Assembly (NCBI GenBank): GCA_008508345.1
Contig: QNGE01000888.1
Location: 148,428-212,427 of the forward strand
Reading direction: 5' to 3'
Length of the DNA: 64,000 nucleotides
DNA from: Paragonimus westermani
Taxonomy: Eukaryota > Platyhelminthes > Trematoda > Plagiorchiida > Troglotrematidae
Shown here: piece by piece, positions 55,070-64,000 of the stretch
Numbering within the stretch: the first letter of the stretch is position 1
Layout of the letters: every line of letters starts with the position of its first letter
Position numbers and translations under genes: made by a program
Notes under the pieces: model-generated
Told to the model about the DNA's origin: nothing
Databases searched by the model: none
The model's input: only the letters and a program-made list of their open reading frames with translations

Positions 55070-55231
55070 CTCCTGCAACTTGGCGTAACGTAGACAAAAA
55101 ACTGTTTATTCGTCTGGGTATTGGTTGTGACCAAAGCTGAGAAAGCCATAAAGGAGTTCACTATGTTAAGCTCAATGTCATACACAATAAGGACACTGAC
55201 GCCTGGCTTGTAGAACTTGTGCCACAGAAAC
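55070..55231 (-). other. Candidate host exon with PKD-like strand motif
   Basis: A very strong acceptor (CTATTTTTTCTCTTAG) and a donor (GGAG before GTATCC) enclose 162 bp (54 x 3) of open frame, codons split after the second base at both ends. The peptide reads L-W-H-K-F-Y-K-P-G-V-S-V-L-I-V-Y. H-x-x-Y-x-x-P-G or H-x-F-x-x-P-G followed by alternating hydrophobics resembles the end of a PKD (polycystin-type) domain. The resemblance is short, so the assignment is only a suggestion. Confidence 0.25.
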
Positions 55232-58140
55232 CTAAGAGAAAAAATAGAGCCCACTGATAACATTCTGTGCATAAGACTCAAACTGCTAGAAAGAAGAAAG
55301 AAAAACGCTTGATGGGAAAGTTTTTGAAGCCTAAGCTGTCTGCAACCTGCCAATATTTACATCTTGGAAGTTATCATAATCGGGAGCACTGTCCACTCTA
55401 ATTGGCAGTCATGAAACTCAGCTAATTGAGGACCTGCATGAAAGATAACCTGCGTTACTAGATTCACCCTCATTCATCTGACACACTTCTGTCATAATGC
55501 TTCTTTAATGTGATAGTGTGAGTGAAAGTAAAGCAGGCACGCACCAGTCTTCTTTAATTTGCGCCCAGTGTTATTATACAATACTCAACACAGAGGTGGT
55601 AGCTCATAAGCAAATATAACTTGTCAGTCTTTGCCGCTTAAGGGATTTGTGAAGATTGATCAAATAGCTTGTTGTACATTATAGTTGGCGCATTCAATAT
55701 ATACGAAGAAAAGAAGTTGTGTGTAAATAATTGGGCTGGGGAAAGTCATTAGTTCTCACAAAAAGATTCAATCGCAACAGTCATTTTTGTTTCTCAATTC
55801 AAACTAGTTTAGGTTTAATACACCAAAGGCCTTTCTGAAACGGAAAAAACGAATTGAATGAGAATGGACTGTTTTTCTGATAATCTAGATTCATATTTCG
55901 AGAGAGGTCATCTTTTCGCCCGACTTACTAAACACAATTGCTTTGTGTAGGCTTCCCAAAAGAAGGTGGTTTTGTTAACAAACGACGAAAACGTACATCT
56001 TTTAACGGTCAGTGTTCAAGGCGAAATCAATAAAACGACAGCAGTGTTATGAAAGAAAACCATGTGAAAGTTTATCATTTGATGGTGATTTTGGACAGAA
56101 GACAGTAGAGGTATGGTCCACCTGTATGGTGCGCCTTTGAGGAATGAAATGTATACGAGATTTCAGCCGTTCGATTGCACACCACGAGCAAGGTGATGAT
56201 GACCAGGTGTGCTTTTGGTCTGTTCTCTTTAGTTAATATAAAACTGAACTTATATACCCAGTGAGAAGGCCGTAAGAATATCCATAGTTTATTGTAGGAC
56301 TTGACAAAAGTCTGTCAAAGGGGTCCACTGTAGTAGGTGACTGACAAATATATTCATACCGAGCCCATATTAAATGGAAGTGATTTACCACAGGTAAATG
56401 TGCAATTACATTCACCTGAGATTCATGGTTAGATTGCCTGACCGCATCAAGAAGAGATAGACTAACCTTTTTCGTACCTTCTGTCAATGATTCTGTTCAA
56501 TTCGAAATCGAATGAGCCATCAAGCTAGTTTATCGATGTTTTGATTATTGATAAGTACTGCAGAATATTTGGTAGATACAGGCTAAGCCCTACGATCAAT
56601 TGATCTTCACTTTCGCATTCTCATTTAGTTCTCAGTTGGCTGTTCAAGAAAAGCGACACACTAGATTATCAGTCCTGTTAGAGTTTGTTGATGCTGCAGT
56701 TGCTTATTGAGTAAACGTGACTGGAGTTCATGTCTCAGTTAAACCGAAAGACCTATACGCATCTGTTTGTGGTTATTACCACATACCAATTATGAGAAAT
56801 TCACACATCTGGGGAAGCCGGGATAGGTCGCATAAAATTTAGTGTGTTGAACGCTTTAGAAAGAACCGACAGACTAAAAACTTGTTTCGGTTCCAACGGA
56901 CCAACAATAAAATGATTGAAAACTAAAACATTCACAGAATGTTGAGTGAAATAGCATCCGGACCACTACTCATTAAGGACATGGATATTTTACTGCAACA
57001 GACGGTAGGTAATGGTTAACTGATATCAGCAGACTGGACAGCGATTTCTCCGTTCTACCTCAATGACTATGACCAGCAAGTTACTTGAGGACTCGGTTTG
57101 ATGTCTGAAATTTGTTCGTCTACTTTGCTCTTGAATTCAACTACCGATGATGTAGCTACCACAGATTCTGGTATACTGTCCCAGACTGGACACACCCGGG
57201 TGCTAGAAATGTCCTCTACAAGTTGAACACCTCATCTGTTGTAGTTTCAGCTGGTTACCTTACATCCAGCTGCGTTCATTGGGCACAAGTATGTTTCCTA
57301 GATGGTGTTACGGTTTCTGGGAGAAACGGTACATTATAATCATATTCCCTCTGATATTCCGGTAACGCATGCAGAACTACCGCAATTTGGACACCCTATC
57401 TTGATGGGGTAGAAAATGTGGTGTCGCATCTAGTTTCGTTTTGTTATACCTACTGCATAACAATAATGTCTTCCACAAGATACGAACCGCTGGATCGGAT
57501 ATTTAGCACAAGTTGAGGACGAACTAGAGAATTGGACACAATCTGGAAACCGTTTAAGTCAAACTTTCTAAAAGGCCTGGTGAGAGAGCCAAGTACCGAT
57601 GTATCTTGGCCATTGACATAATATCGCACGGCTGATTAAGGTCAGCTAGGACAACCGTGGTTAAATCGAGTTCATCTGTACTGGAACTCGGGGTGCACGA
57701 TTTACAGCTATACTGGGAGAGGTGTATAAGTTCGCATTTAGCTGTATTAGTTGAGAGACGGCCTTTTGTAGCCCAGTCGTTTTATATTTGTAGATCACTT
57801 TGCAGATTCACACGTTCAGTCGCATTGCTCAATATTCACCAAATTTTATTGCCATCAGCACATAGTAGCAACGGTGAGTCGACAAACGGTGATATTTCGC
57901 ACACAAGTAGACTAAAGAACAGAGGCTTTAGTATGAAATCTTACGGCGCAGCGCTGGTTGTACAAAAGTATTCTAAACAGCTCTTTCGTCTAGTTATTAC
58001 ACTGCCATTGTCGGAGTTGATCGATTAACCACAGGGTTTCCAGTATCACAGTTAGTAGACTCCAGGCAGAGAATTAGTCTAATCGGTCGCACGTCCAGAC
58101 AAACCACATCAAGCGATTTGCGTTCATCACTTTCTCCTAT
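55232..58140. other. No recognisable gene
   Basis: A 123-codon + frame (57657-58028) and an 84-codon - frame (56233-56487) are unfamiliar and of chance length. The stretch 57100-57700 looks like an old repeat by composition but has no second copy here. Confidence 0.4.
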
Positions 58141-58243
58141 CTACTGTCTTCCAGAAGCACATCGGTAGATATTACACGATAATCCTACTCGAAATCTGCG
58201 TCGACTCTGAAGAAGCAGTGGTAATCGAAAGAAGTGCTTACGT

Positions 58244-58431
58244 ACCTGGTCATCAGTGAATCTTTCCACAAAATTTGAGACAACCGACAATAACGTAATC
58301 CGCTTAAAATTTGACAAAATTACTGCGATCATTGCTTCCAAAGTAGGGTAGCGTTGAGCACATCTTCTAGGCTTTGTGAAGCCTATCTTCTGAGACAGCT
58401 CAACTAAAAGCTCACTGAATAGTCTCGTCAT
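58244..58431 (-). other. Possible first coding exon, unknown product
   Basis: An ATG at 58431, directly preceded by an in-frame stop (TAA AAA ATG), opens a frame that reaches D-D-Q at a strong donor, CAG before GTACGTAAG. The 62-residue peptide is largely helical, with E-L-L-V-E-L-S-Q-K and V-V-S-N-F-V-E-R-F. The donor phase (between codons) does not match the 47-55 kb candidates, so it need not belong with them. Confidence 0.2.
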
Positions 58432-61241
58432 TTTTTAACACACCCCTTTAGTGCTGGGGGCTAAAACTAAGAGTTTTATATTCACGAAACTTTGCCTGTT
58501 ATGTCTTCAAGATTTCGGGCTGAATACAAATGTGAATTTATCCCTTGGACATAGTTAACATTTGCCGCTGCAAACAGGAACAGCTGCTAACAATTGACAA
58601 TGCCTTACGGAACATTACAACAGCTAAGTGCATTACCAAAGTGGCTACTGCTTTTTTGTACCATGGTATCTTGGCCACAGAAAAGACTTTATTTTCCAAC
58701 CACAACCTGCATTATCCCTGGTCATTCCAGCTGGTCTCCGTCACCTTCAACGCACTCGGAGGACTATCTTCTATGAATGAAATACATTTGTGAAAGAAAC
58801 GAAACTCCGAGAAGTGTCTGTCGTGATATAGTGTACACACCACTAGCCTGAGAACAAAGACATCAAGCAATACGGCTCAGAAGTAGCCTTTCATATATAA
58901 TTAATAGCAAGCGATGTTTCAAAGATTTCTGTGGAGGAATTTCACACTGCTCAAACGGAATGAAAGCCAGGATCAGTCGGTTTCCCTCACAACCCACTAA
59001 TCTTCTGAAACCGAATTGAAGTGTGATGAGTACACTGGAGCTGGCCAGGCAACCTCCAGTAACATTAGACAATCGCATTTTTTAGAGAATTTTAACGTAG
59101 TCTACAGGTGTGAGCGGATTACAACGCTGTCTTGTGAGATGGAAAGTACCGCAAATGATTTTTCGTCCTGGAAAATTTAAAAAATTCTTTCATTCGATGA
59201 ACATATATAAGGAAGGAAGAAGAGACAAATTCTGTTAGGCACTCTTGACTAACATCAGCAGCAATTTACACAATAATTCGAACAAGACTCGGAGTCAAAG
59301 TTTTGGCGCATTGACTGTTATTTTTTGGAACAAACGGAATCACATTCCCAACTATTTTGAGACTTTGACTATCAGGCGCTGCAATGCCCTGTGTGTACAA
59401 AAAACTGTATGTGTTGACCTTGCGGCTATCTGGGTAGTCATCATTCTCTTGATTTTTTGCATCTGTGCCTAATAAACTGAACCATGACTTTTACAATGTG
59501 GAACCGCGTCTCGATGTTTAAAATTGGTTAACTGTCCATATGATCGACCTACTTGGGAGACAGTATGGGAAGCAAACTGGGACCTGAGAAGAATGGTTTG
59601 CTTGAAATAGGTTTGACCACTGGAAGAACCAGTGCATTCATATGAAGGCAGGCAGAAAAGTTTGCCATTGTTCTTGTCTACCGACCTACATAATTAAGTG
59701 GATCCACCGTAGTAACACTGTTCCATACAAAAACACTAGGTGTTCAAGATATACCGCTCAACTGGTGAAGAATTACATCAACAGCTGCAGTAGTCGACGT
59801 ACTCAAATTACGCATGAGGTGATGAGGACATCTCTTGAACTTCGCCAGAGAATGGAAACTCTACGAATTCAGTTATTAACGAAATCAATCCATCTAATCT
59901 GTCTCAGCAACAGCCATAAAAGGACAGTCAAGTCTGTAGGTCAAGCAGTGAGGATGAACACTAAAACATAGTATCGACTGCCCTAATGCAGGTCCAACCC
60001 TTTCTCCGACGTCATCTTACTCCGATATCGACCCCGGCGGACTCGGGATTCGCTCCCTCTAATCTTGTACGCATCTGAGCAGAAGATCAATCATTGAAGA
60101 AAAATTTCCGTCAGGAAGTGCCATTTTCAAGTGAGCTTCACGCAATGACTTATCTAAATAGTTTCATAGCCTTGCCCTTACGCTGAGGCCAACGGTTTGT
60201 ACGACTACTTCATTGAATGATGAAACAATCGTGACATAAAGTTCTCCACAACAAATTTGATGGAGTCAGTTTACGGCATTCTCAAACAACGGTCAGGTTA
60301 CACAACGGGTCATAGAACTCAGCTGGTATCTTCTTCGGACTATACATCATTGTAATACGCATTGGAGCTGGCATGTTGCTAACAGAAATCTACTACTCAC
60401 GTAGCTATCCAAAATCAGTGGAGGAATTAAAATATGGATGTAGTACCAATCATGGAAATTTAACTTCTGCACCCCCATCATGTCTACTCGTGCACTTTGA
60501 CAGATACCGAAGACAACAGTATAGCTGCATTAGTAATTTGTGAGCTGCAAAACTAAAAAACTCACAAACCACACCGAAGCTCCACACACAAACAACTCAG
60601 TTTTCGAACCTGCTATCCCGATAGTGTAAAACAATGAAACCTTCACTTGGAGGCCACAATCAAAGTAAAGAAAGACAAATACCGTTCTTAAGAAAAAGAT
60701 CAATACCCATGTTGGTTCCTCCATTCATGAGGCCTCCTTGTCTTCAAAGTATTACACTATCCCCTTGTTAATAATAGATGAGTTATTAACCCATCATCAC
60801 ACAAACCCCCAGCAAATTTGTCTTATTGAATGTGATATCTCATACACTTGGGTTGGATTCACTAATGGTTTTCTTGAAGTATACGACTAATAGCTGACGT
60901 GCGACACAATCACTTATAAGTTTCAACGGACTTTCACTTCTAATACGCTTACTCCAATGTGCATTGTGTGATGTTAGAATCTTATGAACGAATCCTCCCT
61001 CTGATTAACACAGGAGCGTTATACTCTATCTCAACCAATTATATAAATCCAAAACCTGGAGGTTGTTTGCATTTCATTCAAATTAATCTGTTAGTGTGAT
61101 TTCAGAAAACCTTGCATCATTTATTTCATTTTATTGACTTATTCAAGTTCCTGATTACTTTCCGTCGTATATACCACTTAACAATCGCAAAGGCCAGTTA
61201 AAAACAAAATTAAATGTCTTTTGCCAGTTTTTTTAGCCCAG
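58432..61241. other. No recognisable gene
   Basis: A + frame of 109 codons (59642-59971) includes a helical, charged stretch (S-L-E-L-R-Q-R-M-E-T-L-R) but no convincing exon borders. Nothing else was identified. Confidence 0.4.
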
Positions 61242-62623
61242 TTTAGCTACGGAATCGGTCCACTTGGTCTCGCCACGCTGAAAGACCAGCACAATTGTGA
61301 AGTAGACGCGCACGATTTCACATGCGTTCTCGCTAAGCAGCAAGGTGTGATTCATACACTATCAGCTAAGAACGTTCAAATCGTTCTTATAACGTCTTCG
61401 GATCCCGTGGGCAATATGGCTTTTTGGATTTTTGTGTAACTGACGCTGACCAACGTTGGCACGCTGAGAGTGTTCACTGATCCGAAAACAAACAACACGG
61501 CCAAAAGAAATGCTTTGCTGAAGACGCCGCTGATATGGAACCAGTGTGATTTCTGTCGAAGACACCCGGTACTGACCATACGTGGACTAGATAGTTCACT
61601 CAACAAATAAGTAAGATGCTATGAGTCACTCTTCGTGGTGACTCTTATGGCAAGGTGAAGTATTCATCTCTACCAGTGAACAATCCAAAGCCCACATCCT
61701 TGGTCTGAAGTTTGTTGAAGCTCAGTGACTACGTGATTTAAGAATCATTTAACGGGACGCCTGCTGCACTCCAAATATACCTTCAAGATGCATCATTTTT
61801 GCATGAAGAGAGTCCTCCGCTGGGAATTCCATTATTCTGGAGACTACTGGAAGGAAACCACGTTCTCCATTGAGCCTCCTTTCGAATGAATATTAAGTTG
61901 TAAACGTTTACGAAGCTTTTGAAGAAGGCTAAACTTACAAGGAGTAATTATAGACTGTTGATACCGTCCTTGTTTTTGTTGTAACGGCCTTAGACAACGG
62001 AAAGGGATATGAACGTTGGAGCAAGTAACTTACATTCAAGTACATTTCCCCAATTTCAGTCTAGTCTGTGAAACAGTTATTTAACATTGTTCATATATGT
62101 TACGTTCATTTTTGTTTAGAAGATTCTCTTGATTTACAGGCATACACTCCTATGCGCCGTTTATGTAGAACAGTAGTGGGCTTCATTGCGTTGCTGCTAA
62201 TCTCAAGGCAATTTTATACGACTGATGTGATAATTCTGTTTCTATCCTGTGTTATGAGCACAAATTCACTTTTAGCTACTGAGTGAAGTCATATCAGGAA
62301 CCCGATAATTTCGTACAGCAGGTCCAGTGTACTTACATGCGTGGACGTATTTTTACATGCGGACTCAGCCGGCTCTAGTGAAGTAGCGCTAAGATCGATC
62401 TAAAAAATATTGCTGGTCATTGTACACACCATAGGTTGAATACCTGAACGGTGGGCAGCAGTATATGTGGATTGCAAAACAGCAAAACTTACATTCTGCC
62501 AACCATTTTCTCAACATGTTGGCCTCCAGAGACGATGATCTGTCTGTCGAGGTAGAACATCTTGCTGGTACATTGGTCCGTATTATACCGACAAGGGCGC
62601 ACTACTCATGGTTAATCTCGAAG
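61242..62623 (+). other. Possible + strand exons of an unknown gene
   Basis: There are three candidates. 61242-61439 follows TTTTTTTAGCCCAG and runs to a TAA. 62120-62282 follows CATTTTTGTTTAG and encodes a strongly hydrophobic piece (V-V-G-F-I-A-L-L-L-I, then V-I-I-L-F-L-S-C-V) that could be one or two membrane segments, before GTGAAG. 62459-62623 ends CGAAG before GTATGC and is 165 bp, phase 0 at both ends. Phases of the three do not join simply, and the first ends in a stop, so they may belong to different transcripts or be chance frames. Confidence 0.15.
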
Positions 62624-63884
62624 GTATGCAGAAAAATGGCGAGCGACTGGTGCATTTCATTAGTCGAATGTCACATACGAATGGCTGTGAAGCCTAAACC
62701 GTGCCAATTGATGAGTTAAAGGTTTTATTGAAATCATTGCACTGCACCAGAAACGTACGGGGTCAGTTTTCCTACCTCACTTGTCCGTTTAATAGACTCT
62801 GAAAACAAGATGGACATTTGTGAAAGTTTATAGGGAATTCTAGGTGACTCAAATACTTAGTGTGTAACAGTGTGCAACGTTGTTAGTTACTAGAAGACAA
62901 GATGCAGTTTTTCGATCAATCGAAGAGAATTGTAGGACATCTGTAGGGTGTAAATTTTAGAAAGACGCATTTTTAAGCAAATGTCTGCTCAACCGAACAG
63001 CAGGGACTCTGCGCTATCAAAATTTCATGGATTATGCAACTGTTCCCATCTCTGTGTATACGAACAGAGTACACACACATGGCGGTTGGCTTGGTAGGCA
63101 TGCTATAAGTCTAGCTGGATAAATCCAGATAGTCGTGATAACATAGTTTGGATTACTGTTGTGTAGTTTGTTAATGTATGGTTGAGAATACAACCACTGT
63201 CTCTCTGGTCTACTATGTGCAGGTTTTTCGTAATCAACTTGCATGCAAGTGTGCCTTATGTTGTATGTCCTTTGGTACTGGGCCAGGTCAAACGAACTGT
63301 CTCTTTCGGTTTCACTGTGTAACTTTCCGGATAGAGCTATAAGCTTCCTGATCGTTTTAAGCCGTGCCGCTCGTCTATATTTTCTTGTAACTGCAGTACA
63401 TACAAACGGCACAGTTCAGTTTAGGCACATAAAGTAAAGTCGCTTAAAACTGAGCGACAAGCCTGTGAAACAGCACACACGACTTAAAAGTTGTGCGACA
63501 CACTATTGTGTTGGTGAGGTAGTGCTAAGAATTTGTAAGAAGAAACTTAGAAACAGCTCATTATAGCGTATTAATGGCCGGAAACCACGTTGTTTAAAGT
63601 TGCTTTGTCCACTGTTCCACATACTCCACACTTTGTGTGACATTGTGAATTTTTATTTTCATTTTCACCGCCTGACATGGCTGCTGCCAACTCCTCCTTG
63701 GACTACAACGATACTTTTAATAATAACACAAGAGGGATGATCCAGTCATCAGTTCGAACTTGCTAACATGACTAGTTTAATAAACCTATTCAGTTTATTC
63801 ATTTCAGCAGCTATTAACATGTTGTCCTGTTCTATTTTTTTTAAAAAAAGCTGGACATTATGACGTAGCTTTGCTTATTGTAAT

Positions 63885-64000
63885 ATGAACGAAAAACCTA
63901 GCTATTCTACACCGCAGTTTAGCAAGAAAGACGACACTGCGTCATGTGGAGATCACCGTGAAGGCGAATTGGCCGCATCTTCATCAGCTATCATCGATAC
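63885..64000 (+). CDS. Possible 5' coding exon running off the window, unknown product
   Basis: An ATG at 63885 opens a frame that stays open through 38 codons to the window end. An in-frame stop lies 24 bases upstream, so this would be the true start if it is coding. The peptide is polar and low in complexity: M-N-E-K-P-S-Y-S-T-P-Q-F-S-K-K-D-D, then a Ser/Ala-rich end. This suits a disordered cytoplasmic N-terminus. The bases around the ATG (AATATGA) give no strong start context. The next window is needed to judge it. Confidence 0.25.
   Translation, partial: MNEKPSYSTPQFSKKDDTASCGDHREGELAASSSAIID

Noticed and set aside
57657..58028. 123-codon + strand frame as a coding exon
   Set aside because: No known motif, no convincing acceptor or donor at its ends, and it lies in a stretch that looks like decayed repeat.
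1..64000. CRISPR array, operon or prophage-like system
   Set aside because: No regularly spaced repeats, no cas or phage genes and no prokaryotic gene organisation. All recognised coding remnants are animal retroelements.

Overview
This looks like an intergenic to intronic stretch of a repeat-rich animal genome, most likely a parasitic flatworm (cestode or trematode). Three things point there: a Ty3/gypsy element of the CsRn1 type with its C-x3-H...C Gag motif, BEL/Pao pol fragments, and a Penelope-like element (PLE) with a GIY-YIG endonuclease. There is nothing bacterial: no operons, no ribosome-binding sites and no long intact reading frames. No complete host gene can be read with confidence.

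Layout. 1-4.8 kb: a 5'-truncated, badly decayed CsRn1-like Ty3/gypsy element on the + strand, with gag, protease, RT, RNase H and integrase in order, followed by a purine tract and a probable 3' LTR. Nearly every catalytic acidic residue I could place is mutated. 4.8-14 kb: mostly unrecognised DNA with a CAT/CAA microsatellite, one solo LTR and one copy of an unclassified repeat. 14.1-14.65 kb: the GIY-YIG end of a PLE. 15.0-19.8 kb: a BEL/Pao element (gag, protease, RT, RNase H, integrase) split inside RT by a solo LTR. 21.7-22.1 kb: a second BEL/Pao C-terminal fragment. 22-64 kb: more A+T-rich DNA with old repeats. These include a second Ty3/gypsy fragment on the - strand (36.8-37.6 kb), a gypsy-type protease relic split by a third solo LTR (27.2-27.65 kb), tRNA-like SINE remnants, and two inverted-dimer fragments that resemble PLE termini. 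One of the two is a nearly perfect 194-bp palindrome flanked by a 15-bp target-site duplication.

Relationships. The three ~290-300 bp solo LTRs are one family in one orientation. Two have perfect 4-bp target duplications (AGGC and CGCT), and both sit inside older retroelements, which gives a relative chronology. Candidate host exons occur on the - strand at 30-36 kb and 47-55 kb and on the + strand at 61-64 kb. They rest only on open frames and splice-like borders and are offered with low confidence. The most unusual structure is the inverted-dimer family at 46.2 and 51.4 kb.
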